A DNA stretch of 64,000 bases, from positions 336,466 through 400,465 of the forward strand of contig JAOIOW010000001.1 of the NCBI GenBank assembly GCA_028140795.1, read 5' to 3'. The notes under the pieces are model-generated. The model was not told where the DNA came from. It saw only the letters and a program-made list of their open reading frames with translations, and searched no databases. Every line of letters begins with the position of its first letter. The stretch's first letter is position 1. The stretch is from Fidelibacterota bacterium. GTDB lineage: Bacteria; Fidelibacterota; Marinisomatia; Marinisomatales; Marinisomataceae. Of the stretch, positions 54,150 to 64,000 are shown piece after piece. The translations under genes were made by a program, and so were the position numbers.

Positions 54150-55232
54150 TCAAATTTGTGATATTTTGACATTTCTTGATGATAAGTAATCAAAAAGAAA
54201 ATTAATACAAGGCTCATTAGCGCCGACAATTTCAGGAGGGGAAACACCTTTTTTTGACCAAAGGTTTTCTAATAACATATTTACAGTTGCAGTGGCTGTA
54301 TAGCCAGTAGTTCTAGCCATTGAAGAAGATTTTGAAAGCATATCCATTTCATCATAAAGGTGATAATGGACATTTTGTTTATCTGCATTAATATTAATAT
54401 CTAGTACTGTGAATTCTGGTTCATGGTTTTCAAGTTTCCATTCAGAAAATAATTTTTCAACAGTTTGGTCAAAATTATTTTTATCAAATAAATTTTTATC
54501 AATCATCGATTGTATCAATAAAGCGTGTCCAGGATATCTTAAAGTTTTTTCTTTCATATTTGGTATGTGTGACATTGTAGTTAATATCGAACGAAGACCG
54601 TCAGTATTAAATGCTTCTAAAATTCCAACATTATAAATTTTTAGTTCTTCAATATCTGATAGCGCAGGTTTTATTTCCACTTTAGAATTAATCATCATTC
54701 TTGCAGGTCGGGTATATTCTTCAATAACATCTATGGGAGAAAATGGAGCTTTATAATTAAAAGGTGGAGATGGATTTTTTGGTAAGCCTCCTACCATATA
54801 ATCAAAAGAATTCACTTTAATTTTTTCATTCCAATATCCCAATAAAAAATTTGGTATACCTGGAGCTACGCCTGCATCTACAACGGCACAAACATCATTT
54901 TCTATTGCCAAATCGTTAAGCGAAAGAACATTCTCTGGAGAAAAAGATATATCAACAACATTTTTTTTACACTCGATAATTAAACGTAAAGCTTCAAATC
55001 CTAAAAATCCTGGAACAGCCAAAAGCACGATATCAGCATCAGCTATCCATGTGCGAAAATTTTCTTTATCTTGAATATCTATTTTTTGTATATGTATTGA
55101 CTGGTCTTCATTTTTGATTTCATTTAACAGATCTAAATTGGTGTCACCAAGATGAAGTTCATGATTTTTCGATAAATCAAGTGCCATTGTTTTTCCTACA
55201 AGACCAGCACCTACTTGGAAAATTTTTTTCAT
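54150..55232 (-). CDS. Saccharopine dehydrogenase family protein
   Basis: QVGAGLVGKTMALDLSK Rossmann motif; AVVDAGVAPGIPNFLLGYW; ARTTGYTATATVNMLLE. Confidence 0.85.
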   Translation of the reverse strand: MKKIFQVGAGLVGKTMALDLSKNHELHLGDTNLDLLNEIKNEDQSIHIQKIDIQDKENFRTWIADADIVLLAVPGFLGFEALRLIIECKKNVVDISFSPENVLSLNDLAIENDVCAVVDAGVAPGIPNFLLGYWNEKIKVNSFDYMVGGLPKNPSPPFNYKAPFSPIDVIEEYTRPARMMINSKVEIKPALSDIEELKIYNVGILEAFNTDGLRSILTTMSHIPNMKEKTLRYPGHALLIQSMIDKNLFDKNNFDQTVEKLFSEWKLENHEPEFTVLDININADKQNVHYHLYDEMDMLSKSSSMARTTGYTATATVNMLLENLWSKKGVSPPEIVGANEPCINFLFDYLSSRNVKISQI

Positions 55233-55241
55233 TGAAAGTTG

Positions 55242-55315
<74 letters not shown>

Positions 55316-55318
55316 AAA

Positions 55319-55534
55319 TTATTTTTTGCTTAACAAAGCCATTGGAATTATAACCAAATAGCCAGCTAATAAAAGTAGTGGAGAAATAACTAAGCTTTGA
55401 AAACTATCTACTTCTCCTGAATACATTATCAAATAACCCATAATTATAACGAAAACTCCAACACCAAACAAAACATAATTTTTTCTTTTGTATGGCCATG
55501 AAAACTGTAAAGTTTTTTTATTTTTGTTTTCCAT
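55319..55534 (-). CDS. DUF3098-like small membrane protein
   Basis: FSWPYKRKNYVLFGVGVFVIIMGYLIM; start re-set to internal Met. Confidence 0.7.
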   Translation of the reverse strand: MENKNKKTLQFSWPYKRKNYVLFGVGVFVIIMGYLIMYSGEVDSFQSLVISPLLLLAGYLVIIPMALLSKK

Positions 55535-55627
55535 AATTGGAAAGTTAGTTGCGATAATTGTTGTTTGCAAAAATATTATTACATCCATTGATTTGAAATA
55601 AGAAATAAGGTAATTTCTAGCCCTCAG

Positions 55628-56617
55628 ATGAAAGAAATAAATACTACCTTATCTACAGCAATAACAATACTTATTATTTTTGTTACAAGTATGCTTTCAG
55701 TAAATAATCGTGAAGTAAATTCATCTGTCATAACTATTGAAAAAGGGATGTCATTAAATTCAGTTTCTAATTTATTATTGGAAAATGAAATTATAGTAAA
55801 TCAAAATATATTTAAGCTAAAAGTTATCACCAGAGGCTTAGCATCAAAAATTCCAACAGGTAGATTCTCAATTGATGGAAAGATATCAGACGCTATATTA
55901 ATTGATCTCATTTTTAATAAAGGTCCAATAAAATTAAAACTAACAATACCGGAAGGTTCACAATCGAAGAATCTTTTCAAAGATATTAATACATTATTGA
56001 ATACAGATTATGATTTTAACAAATACTTTAATTCAACCGAGATTTTAGAACAATATCAAGTGGATGCTTCATCGCTTGAAGGTTATCTTTACCCGGATAC
56101 ATATTATTTATATCATGATTCATCTCCAGAAATAATTATAGATCTTTTGTTGTCAGAATTTTGGAAAAAATTTGATAAAAATTTACAAGATAGAGCGAAT
56201 CAATTAGGATTTTCGGTACATGAAGTTGTAACTTTGGCGTCGATTATTGAAGGAGAAGCGATGCTAGATAGTGAGCGAAGTACAATTTCTTCAGTATATC
56301 ATAATAGATTAAAAATTAATATGAAACTACAAGCCGACCCAACGATACAATATATAATACCAGGTCCTCCAAAAACATTATCTAATAGAGATTTAAGAAT
56401 TAAGTCTGATTATAATACGTATCAGAATTATGGTTTGCCTCCCGGGCCAATAAATAATCCAGGCATTGCATCAATTAAAGCAGCATTATATCCTGAAGAT
56501 ACCAATTTCTTATTTTTTGTTGCACAAGGAGATGGGTCGCATGCATTTACAACAAATGAAAAAGACCATGAAGAGGCAAAAAGGATTTATAAAATTAACA
56601 AAAGAAAGAATAGATGA
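55628..56617 (+). CDS. mltG: Endolytic transglycosylase MltG (YceG-like)
   Basis: TLASIIEGEA, DERSTISSVYHNRLKINMKLQADPTIQY, NTYQNYGLPPGPINNPG. Confidence 0.9.
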   Translation: MKEINTTLSTAITILIIFVTSMLSVNNREVNSSVITIEKGMSLNSVSNLLLENEIIVNQNIFKLKVITRGLASKIPTGRFSIDGKISDAILIDLIFNKGPIKLKLTIPEGSQSKNLFKDINTLLNTDYDFNKYFNSTEILEQYQVDASSLEGYLYPDTYYLYHDSSPEIIIDLLLSEFWKKFDKNLQDRANQLGFSVHEVVTLASIIEGEAMLDSERSTISSVYHNRLKINMKLQADPTIQYIIPGPPKTLSNRDLRIKSDYNTYQNYGLPPGPINNPGIASIKAALYPEDTNFLFFVAQGDGSHAFTTNEKDHEEAKRIYKINKRKNR

Positions 56618-58779
56618 AGTTACAAGATTTAAACACTCAACAACTAAAAGCAGTCCAAACAGTAAATAAACCTGTTCTAGTGTTTGCAGGAGCAGGAAGT
56701 GGAAAAACAAGAGTACTTACTTATAAAGTTTGGCATTTAATCAAAGAAAAGCTTTTTAAGCCAGAAGAAATATTAGCATTAACCTTCACCAATAAAGCCG
56801 CCGCAGAAATGAAATTAAGAATTCAAGAAAGTATATCTTGTGATGGAGTAAATGTTGGAACATTTCATTCAATAGGTGCTCGTATGTTAAGAATGCACAT
56901 CTCAACATTGGATGAAGGATATAATTCTAGTTTTACTATTTACGATACTTCCGATCAAAAATCTGTTATTAAAGAGGTTGTTGAAAATTTGAATCTTTCT
57001 GAATTTAAAGAGCTCAACGTTGGTTTCTTGAAAGTTCAAATTGATAAGTTTAAAAATGATAATCTTTCAATTAAAGATATAGAATCCAAAGCTCAAACAT
57101 TTGAAGATGAAAAAATTGTTGAGGTTTATAAGGCATATTGTGAAAAATTAAAATCAAACAATGCACTAGATTTTAATGATTTAATTCTCCTCCCAATTCG
57201 TCTATTAAAAGAAAATGCTAAAATTTTAAATTTTTATCAAAGCACATGGAAGTATGTATTAGTTGATGAATTTCAAGATACCAATTCACCACAATTTGAA
57301 ATTGTATCTTTACTAGCTGGAAAACATCAAAATATTACTGTAGTTGGCGATGATGACCAATCCATTTATGGTTGGAGAGGAGCTAATATTGATAATATCC
57401 TTACCAACTTTCAAGATACATTCTCAAAAAACATTGAGATTAAGCTTGAAAAAAATTATAGATCAACTCAACGTATTCTTGATGGAGCTTGGTCCGTTGT
57501 TTCAAATAATAAAAACAGAGCTGAAAAGAAGTTGGAAGCAACAAGAGGAAAAGGAGAAAAGATTTCACTGATTTCCACTGGAAGTGATGAAGAAGAATCA
57601 AATGCCATATGTGATGCAATTAAGTCTGAAATAAAACTTAATAAAAGTACTTTTAAAGATTTTGCAGTTTTATACAGAACAAATGCACAGTCAAGATCTA
57701 TAGAGCAAGCGATGGTAAAAGAAGGAATTCCATATAATATTGTAGGTGGGACAAAATTCTATGATAGGAAAGAGATTAAAGATGTGTTAGCATATTTAAC
57801 TTTGGTGGCAAATAGTAATGATGATGTAGCTCTTAGGCGTATCATTAATTTTCCTGTTAGAGGCATTGGAGAAAAATCAATAAAAATGTTTGTTGAGTTA
57901 GCATCCAAAAAGAAAATTTCACTGTTTGATAGTCTTGAATTTTGTAGAGATTTGAAATTAAGAGGAAAGCAACAAGATTCAATTGAAAGTTTTCATGCCT
58001 CAATCAAAAAATTTAGCAGTTTACTAGAAACTCTTGACCCTAAAGAGTTATTAAGAACTTTATTAGAAGAGTTTAATATTGAAAATTATTATAAAAATAA
58101 TCCTGTTGAACAAGATCGATATGATAATATTCAAGAGCTTAAAGCATCTGTTGATAAATTTTCTGATCAAGTTGGTGGAAATTTAAGAGACTTTCTCCAA
58201 GAAATTTCACTGTTTACAGATATTGATGAATGGGATGATAAAGATAATTCTATTACACTAATGACTGTACATGCAGCAAAAGGTCTTGAATTTCCAACCG
58301 TATTTATCGCTGGACTTGAACAAGGACTTTTTCCACTAGTTAGAATTGATGATGGACCCGATCAAATGGAAGAAGAAAGAAGATTATTTTATGTTGCGGT
58401 AACAAGAGCTATGGATCAGGTATACCTTTTAAATGCAAAATACAGAAGAAGATTTGGAGCTATGAATACCACATCATTTGTTCAATCAGATTTTTTAAAT
58501 GAAATTGATGAAGATGTTATAAAAGTTAAATCTTATAAATCAGTTTATACTCGAAGAATTGTTGGTACTGGAGAACAGAAAAAAATTCAAATTTCAAGAA
58601 CAGTTACAGAGTTTGATGACTTTAAAATTGGAGATCAAGTTCAACATAATCTTTTTGGAATAGGCACCATTCTTGTTTTGAGTGGTACAGGTGAAAATCA
58701 AAAAGTTGGTGTTGAATTTGATGGTGGTTTAAGAAAAAAATTAATTGTTAAGTACGCTCGTTTAAAAAAAATAGATTAA
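56614..58779 (+). CDS. UvrD/PcrA-type DNA helicase
   Basis: VFAGAGSGKTRVLTYKV, DDDQSIYGWRGA, VHAAKGLEFPTVFIAGLE. Confidence 0.95.
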   Translation: MKLQDLNTQQLKAVQTVNKPVLVFAGAGSGKTRVLTYKVWHLIKEKLFKPEEILALTFTNKAAAEMKLRIQESISCDGVNVGTFHSIGARMLRMHISTLDEGYNSSFTIYDTSDQKSVIKEVVENLNLSEFKELNVGFLKVQIDKFKNDNLSIKDIESKAQTFEDEKIVEVYKAYCEKLKSNNALDFNDLILLPIRLLKENAKILNFYQSTWKYVLVDEFQDTNSPQFEIVSLLAGKHQNITVVGDDDQSIYGWRGANIDNILTNFQDTFSKNIEIKLEKNYRSTQRILDGAWSVVSNNKNRAEKKLEATRGKGEKISLISTGSDEEESNAICDAIKSEIKLNKSTFKDFAVLYRTNAQSRSIEQAMVKEGIPYNIVGGTKFYDRKEIKDVLAYLTLVANSNDDVALRRIINFPVRGIGEKSIKMFVELASKKKISLFDSLEFCRDLKLRGKQQDSIESFHASIKKFSSLLETLDPKELLRTLLEEFNIENYYKNNPVEQDRYDNIQELKASVDKFSDQVGGNLRDFLQEISLFTDIDEWDDKDNSITLMTVHAAKGLEFPTVFIAGLEQGLFPLVRIDDGPDQMEEERRLFYVAVTRAMDQVYLLNAKYRRRFGAMNTTSFVQSDFLNEIDEDVIKVKSYKSVYTRRIVGTGEQKKIQISRTVTEFDDFKIGDQVQHNLFGIGTILVLSGTGENQKVGVEFDGGLRKKLIVKYARLKKID

Positions 58780-58798
58780 AAAATCAATTTAGTGTAAT

Positions 58799-59272
58799 TT
58801 GATATATATGCAAAATTTAATACCATGTAGATTTCATATAGAAGTTGAGGCAGTCCTCAAAAGTGAAGGGTTGAGAGCTACTAAACAAAGGCTTGACATT
58901 TGGGATGAGCTTTGTTCTACAGATAGTCATCGTGATATTGAAACCATTCTTAGCGATCTTAAAAAAAAGAAAATTAATGTTTCAAGAGCCACATTATATA
59001 GAACAATTGATGTATTTGTAAAACATGGTCTTTTAAAGAAAATAACTTTAGATAGCGGAAAATTTCTTTATGAGCACAATAAAAAAACAATTACTCCAAA
59101 TCATGATCATATTGTCTGCGAAGATTGCGGAGAAATATTTGAATTTTATGATAATAAAATTCCCTCAATCGAAAAGAAAATTGCTGATGACTTAAATATG
59201 AGCCTTACAAAACGCGTACATCAATTATCCGCTACTTGTAAAGATAGCAATTGTGCACATTCAAAAAATTAA
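58799..59272 (+). CDS. Fur family transcriptional regulator
   Basis: LRATKQRLDIW, SRATLYRTIDVFVKHGLL, HDHIVCEDCGEIFEF. Confidence 0.88.
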   Translation: MIYMQNLIPCRFHIEVEAVLKSEGLRATKQRLDIWDELCSTDSHRDIETILSDLKKKKINVSRATLYRTIDVFVKHGLLKKITLDSGKFLYEHNKKTITPNHDHIVCEDCGEIFEFYDNKIPSIEKKIADDLNMSLTKRVHQLSATCKDSNCAHSKN

Positions 59273-59276
59273 TAAG

Positions 59277-60158
59277 ATGAAATCCATTCTTATTTCAAAT
59301 ATGGTTGCTGATATGAAGCTTCAAGGATTCTATTTATGTTTAGAAAAAAAATCACTTAAGAAAAAAGACGGTTCAACCTATTTAAATTTACTTTTGCAAG
59401 ATAAGTCGGGTCTAATTAGAGCAAGAATATGGGATAATGTTCAAAAACTTTCTAAAAAGTTTAGTAATGGAGACCCCGTAGCTGTAAAAGGTGTAACATA
59501 TCAATATGGAGAAAATGTATTAATCAAAATTGATAATATTTCTCGTGCTAATGAGAAAAAATATAAAAAATATGGATTCGAAGCATCTGACTTAATTCCA
59601 ACTTCTAAAAAAAATCCAAGTGAATTGTGGAAAGAATTGACTAAAGAAGTAAACTTAATTTCAAAGAACCATTTGAAAAAAGTCACAAAAAATATCTTAA
59701 GAGACCATAAGGAAAAGTTTAAAGTTTATCCTGCTAGCATCTCATATCATTACAATTATCAAAATGGTTTAATGGAGCAAACAGTATCACTTTTAAAAAT
59801 TGCAAAGCAGGTTGGTTCACATTATAATATCGATATAGATTTATTAATATCTGGAGTATGCCTTCATCAAATTGGTAAGCTTTATTCTATTAATCTTGGT
59901 TCTTCAATCTCTAAATCGAATCATAAATCTTTAGTTGGAAATGCTATCCTTTCAAGAGACATTGTTAATAAATATATTTCTGAAGTTAAAAATTTTCCAG
60001 AAGATGATAAGCTTAGTTTAGAACATTTAATTTTATCGTATCAAGGAAGAAAAGAGTGGCAAAGCCCTGTAGAGCCCCAAACGCTTGAAGCAATATTATT
60101 ACATTCTATCAATTTTATAGATTCTAAAATTAATTTTATGAGAAGAGATGAATCATAA
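59277..60158 (+). CDS. YhaM-like protein: OB-fold plus degenerate HD domain
   Basis: N-terminal OB-fold QDKSGLIRARIWDN; HD-domain scaffold with substituted ligands (MEQTVSL, LHQIGK, SYQGR). Confidence 0.7.
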   Translation: MKSILISNMVADMKLQGFYLCLEKKSLKKKDGSTYLNLLLQDKSGLIRARIWDNVQKLSKKFSNGDPVAVKGVTYQYGENVLIKIDNISRANEKKYKKYGFEASDLIPTSKKNPSELWKELTKEVNLISKNHLKKVTKNILRDHKEKFKVYPASISYHYNYQNGLMEQTVSLLKIAKQVGSHYNIDIDLLISGVCLHQIGKLYSINLGSSISKSNHKSLVGNAILSRDIVNKYISEVKNFPEDDKLSLEHLILSYQGRKEWQSPVEPQTLEAILLHSINFIDSKINFMRRDES

Positions 60159-61773
60159 AAAAATTTATGTTTTATTTTCTTTTCTAACTTCCATTGTTTT
60201 TACACAAGAAAGTATTCCTTTTGATATCTCTAAACAATTTGCAGTCCCTTTGGAAAACAATCAGCTTATTTGGAATTCAGATATATCATTTAACAATCTG
60301 TTGATTGATAGATCTACTAGGAATTTTAAGACTAAATTTGAGAAATTAAAGTTCGAAGCAATTCCTGAAGATTCATCTTATGTGAAAAGTAAATTCATTT
60401 ATGAATTTGGTGATTATGGATATGATAAATTGAGCGTTGGATTAAAAAAGCATTCTCCTAATGAAACATTTCAATTTTCAGGATCAAAGAAAAGTTATTT
60501 TGGTCAGTATTCAGAATTTTCAAATGCGGAAAATCCTCCATTAAGTTTATTTTATCAATTTGATTTTTCAAAAAAATTTGATAAAAATAAACTGTATTCT
60601 TCTGTTGGATACTTTAGGGAAGAATCACAATTTAACTTTAACTCTACTGAGTTTGACTCGTCTTTAAATAGTGAATTTTCTGATTTTTTGTCACTAACAA
60701 TTGGAAATAAGTTTATTAAAAATAATTACAATTTTGATTTACAATTAAATCACGTAAGTAAATTTGAATCTTTACTTCTTAATGAATATGCTATTAATAA
60801 CAAATATGATTTAGAAAGAAATAGATTAAAAGCTTCAATTCAAAAAAATAACTTCTTAGCTCTAAATGTTATTCTAAATAATAGTTATTATTTTGATGAA
60901 AGATCTTCAAATGGATTTTCTTTGAATGCTTTAACCCTTACTACACAAATTAATAACTTTCCAACGCCTAAAGGAAGTTCCTATCCAGTTGGTGAAATTG
61001 TTTATGGCATTGATTTAATTGAAAACAGTGTTAAGCCAAATATCTACTATAAAAATATATTTGGAAATCTTGATGTAGTTTTTAAAACAAGAAATCAGCA
61101 TTCAATGGTTCTTTTTGATGTTTATGATTTTGATGGCAAGGGAAGATTCAGAGGAAATGAAGTTGAAGAATGGAAGAACTTATCACTTACATACTATTTT
61201 AATACCAAAATAGATTTTTCAGCTTCATTAAAGTATGTTGAGGCAGATAATGTTATTGTACCTATTGAGTTGGGAGAGGTCTTCATTCCAGAATCTGATA
61301 GATATGAGTTTATCGATGACAATATGATGTCTATTCAATCAAACTTTAAAATTCCAATGAAATATGGATCATTAAATCTTAATCATTCTTATAATTTTTA
61401 TGATAGCTTAATAAGTTCAAATAGAAAGCATAATCTCAGACTTGATTATTTATATAATTTATCATTTGTCAAAAATAACTTAGGGATTAATGGAAAGCTG
61501 AGCTTAGAATACATGTCCAAAAATAATTCCGATATGAGTTTTAATTATTTTAAAAATATGCCAGAAAGAAGAAATAATATTGATTCTGATGATTATATCA
61601 ATATTTCTATAAACGCTGATATTTTAATATCTGATGTAATACTTACTGTTAGACTTCAAAATGCATTAAATAAGTTTAATTCAGACAAAGACTACTCATT
61701 GAGAAATCATGAATATTTTAACCCAATAAGTAGTCTATTAACATTTGGTATTATCTGGGAATTTGATGATTAG
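60148..61773 (+). CDS. Outer-membrane beta-barrel-like hypothetical protein
   Basis: Signal peptide; alternating aromatic/polar beta-strand pattern to C-terminus LLTFGIIWEF. Confidence 0.6.
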   Translation: MNHKKIYVLFSFLTSIVFTQESIPFDISKQFAVPLENNQLIWNSDISFNNLLIDRSTRNFKTKFEKLKFEAIPEDSSYVKSKFIYEFGDYGYDKLSVGLKKHSPNETFQFSGSKKSYFGQYSEFSNAENPPLSLFYQFDFSKKFDKNKLYSSVGYFREESQFNFNSTEFDSSLNSEFSDFLSLTIGNKFIKNNYNFDLQLNHVSKFESLLLNEYAINNKYDLERNRLKASIQKNNFLALNVILNNSYYFDERSSNGFSLNALTLTTQINNFPTPKGSSYPVGEIVYGIDLIENSVKPNIYYKNIFGNLDVVFKTRNQHSMVLFDVYDFDGKGRFRGNEVEEWKNLSLTYYFNTKIDFSASLKYVEADNVIVPIELGEVFIPESDRYEFIDDNMMSIQSNFKIPMKYGSLNLNHSYNFYDSLISSNRKHNLRLDYLYNLSFVKNNLGINGKLSLEYMSKNNSDMSFNYFKNMPERRNNIDSDDYINISINADILISDVILTVRLQNALNKFNSDKDYSLRNHEYFNPISSLLTFGIIWEFDD

Positions 61774-63836
61774 ATTTTATACTCTAAAGTAAAATTCACA
61801 CTTCTTCCAGGTTCAGGATATCCAATTGTAGATATATATTCCTCATCCAACAGGTTATCTACTGTTAAATTAAATACTACTACGTTTCTTCCTTGCCAGT
61901 TAAAAAGGTTTGAAACACCAAAACTAAGTAATCCATACGATTCATCATCTACTTGCTCTGCAAACGATGACGCATACTGCAAGATTCTATTTCCAGTAAA
62001 TTTATAATTGAGCGAATAATGGGTTGAGTTGTTTTGTTTATAAACCATTAACAGACTAGCTGAATTATCAGGAACATATAAGAGTTTTTCATCAATATCT
62101 TTGTCTAAGGATTCATAAACATTATATGATAATTGCATTTGAAAATTTGAAAACTCCTTTAAATACTGAATATTATATGAAGTTCGTTCAGCTGATGATA
62201 CATTTATTGGAATATATTTGAAATCTTCGTTAGGCTGCCACACAATCAAATCTTTATAATCTTTAATTGAGGCAGTTAATTTAATTTTACCTAAAAACGA
62301 TTGATTTGACATTGAAAAGGCGAAATATTGACTTTCTTCAGGCTTGAGCTCTTCATTTCCTGCACTGTACAGACCATCAGGCCAAAACAAATCATTCATT
62401 GTTGGAAATTGAAATGAAGAACCTACATCTAAATTAAAATCAAAAGAACTTTTCGAATTGTTAAATTGGTTCAAGGCTTCAAATCCTAAATTAAATGTAG
62501 ATTTTTTATTTTCTTCTCTTGAATCAAATCTTAATGATGGAGATAATTTATAGTCATTTTCAATATTAACATAATTACCAGAAAATGCGTAGGAAGTAGT
62601 TTTTAATTCACGTCTACTAAGATCACTGCTATCCACGCGTTCTGTTTTTTCGGTAAATGATGCTTCATAATTCAATGAAGGACTTATTGAATATTTTCCA
62701 TCAACTTTAAATGATGAATATTCTAATTCATGTTCACTAAGAGTTGGAAAAGATCCATTAGAATCATCATAAACTTGATTATTATCAGATCTATTCATAG
62801 AAATATTTAATGAACCTTTTTTAAAAAATTTATTAAATGATAATGCAAATAGTTCAAAGTCATCAGTTCTCGTTGCGCTATCAGATGGAAAGCTAGTGCT
62901 TCCAGCTACTCCGCGAGTATTTTCAGTTTTTAGAGTAAACATATTTACTATAAAATCATCTCTAACTATAAATTGCCTGTCAATAGCTAGAAAAAATTGA
63001 TCTAAATAGTTATTTAAGCGCTCAATTTTTTGTCCAGTAATTGAATCATTAAATTTATAGTCACCATCATAAGATGTTTTACCAAACATTATATTCCTTT
63101 TTGATGTTGATCTATTTATGGAATAATTTGCTCCATATTGTGAAAAGCCAAAGTCACCAACACTAAAAAACGCATTATTTTCTGTTACGTTGTTATTAAT
63201 GTTTAGTGAGCCATCTATAGAACCAGAACCATATTTGGTCCCTGAGTTTAATCTGTAGTTGATAGATTTTAGAGCAAAGGATGGTAAAGTAGAAAGATCA
63301 ACTTGTCCATTCATTGCATCTGTTAAATCAACGCCGTTATAAAGCACTTTAGTATGTCTAGCAAATCCACCATCAAATGATGCTGATGATACACCAGCAT
63401 ATCCACCGTAAGTTCTCATCTCTAATGATGGAATATGATTCAGAGAACCTCCTCTGGAATAACTTCCTAAACTATTTAAAGATGTCTTATTTTTTAGATA
63501 CTGGTCATTATTTGAGCCGTAAACATCTACTGCTTCAAGTGCAATATCTTCACTCAATAATACAATTGATTTTCCTTTAATTTCATTTATTGCAAGCGAA
63601 GTCTTTTTGAATCCAATTCTTTCAAAAGATAATTGTGCAGTATTTGAAGCATTGATTGTAAACACACCATTGAAATCTGTAATTGCCCAATTTTTTTTGT
63701 CAACATTTGAATTAACCTCTTCAATAATAACATATGGTATTGGTTCACCAGAAATATCTTTCACTAGACCTGTAAACGACTGCCCTAAAAGATTACTTAG
63801 AATTAAAGCAAAAAATATATATGATTTTTTCATCAT
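61770..63836 (-). CDS. TonB-dependent receptor, BtuB-like (vitamin B12), with CarboxypepD_reg-like domain
   Basis: C-terminal VDNLLDEEYISTIGYPEPGRSVNFTLEYKI; preceded by a cobalamin riboswitch. Confidence 0.85.
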   Translation of the reverse strand: MMKKSYIFFALILSNLLGQSFTGLVKDISGEPIPYVIIEEVNSNVDKKNWAITDFNGVFTINASNTAQLSFERIGFKKTSLAINEIKGKSIVLLSEDIALEAVDVYGSNNDQYLKNKTSLNSLGSYSRGGSLNHIPSLEMRTYGGYAGVSSASFDGGFARHTKVLYNGVDLTDAMNGQVDLSTLPSFALKSINYRLNSGTKYGSGSIDGSLNINNNVTENNAFFSVGDFGFSQYGANYSINRSTSKRNIMFGKTSYDGDYKFNDSITGQKIERLNNYLDQFFLAIDRQFIVRDDFIVNMFTLKTENTRGVAGSTSFPSDSATRTDDFELFALSFNKFFKKGSLNISMNRSDNNQVYDDSNGSFPTLSEHELEYSSFKVDGKYSISPSLNYEASFTEKTERVDSSDLSRRELKTTSYAFSGNYVNIENDYKLSPSLRFDSREENKKSTFNLGFEALNQFNNSKSSFDFNLDVGSSFQFPTMNDLFWPDGLYSAGNEELKPEESQYFAFSMSNQSFLGKIKLTASIKDYKDLIVWQPNEDFKYIPINVSSAERTSYNIQYLKEFSNFQMQLSYNVYESLDKDIDEKLLYVPDNSASLLMVYKQNNSTHYSLNYKFTGNRILQYASSFAEQVDDESYGLLSFGVSNLFNWQGRNVVVFNLTVDNLLDEEYISTIGYPEPGRSVNFTLEYKI

Positions 63837-63863
63837 ACTTTCCTCCGAAGTTTATTAATATTT

Positions 63864-63997
63864 GCAAATAAGGTCTCCTGGCTTATACCTAAAATGATTT
63901 AATTCCTTCTCCAACAATGTTGAATGGTTATTATTAAATCTCAGTAATTACAGTAGCGGGGACTGCTAAAGTTTTTCACTTTATTCCCTACATTTGC
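63864..63997 (-). promoter_or_regulatory. Cobalamin riboswitch (compact)
   Basis: Minus strand: GCAAAT...GGGAATAAAGTGAAAAACTTTAGCAGTCCCCGCTACTGTAA...AGCCAGGAGACC...ATTTGC; B12 box and closing P1 stem. Confidence 0.9.
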
Positions 63998-64000
63998 TTT

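Noticed and set aside
56466-56669. 67-aa ORF across the mltG/helicase junction
   Set aside because: Overlaps two well-supported genes in another frame.

Overview
AT-rich (low-GC) bacterial chromosomal window, densely packed with mostly housekeeping operons. FCB-type features (T9SS-like C-terminal sorting domain, CarboxypepD_reg/TonB receptors, DUF3098, bactofilin) suggest a marine FCB lineage, possibly a Marinimicrobia/SAR406-like organism; this taxonomic placement is inference. Main content: 3' tail of rpoN, argF, LpxH-like hydrolase, Zn-peptidase/TolB-like/beta-barrel fusion, tgt, a TonB receptor - PiT-like - SDR - FKBP - phytase-like - SGNH cluster, secDF, kbl/tdh-like, parAB-M23-bactofilin, a complete F-type ATP synthase cluster (atpB-E-F-H-A-G-D-C), aspS, phoH, nusB, secA, kdsD, a cohesin-like lipoprotein next to a large T9SS dockerin-like protein, mltG, uvrD/pcrA, fur-like, a YhaM-like protein and a btuB-like receptor behind a cobalamin riboswitch. 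Four tRNAs were found (Asn-GTT, Arg-TCT, Leu-TAG, Asp-GTC). The most unusual element is a threefold ~70-nt repeat at 11014-11214 directly upstream of and overlapping the start codon of the TonB receptor at 11201. Each copy can fold into the same two-stem structure with invariant internal-loop sequences (GTTGAAGC / GGCCATGC) and compensatory changes in both stems. It looks like a tandem structured RNA / riboswitch-like leader that I do not recognise. Other notable items: an adjacent cohesin-like/dockerin-like gene pair, a YhaM-like protein with substituted HD-domain metal ligands, a two-repeat 75-aa small protein behind tandem palindromes, and tRNA genes butted against protein-coding starts. 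No CRISPR array, transposase, integrase or rRNA was seen.
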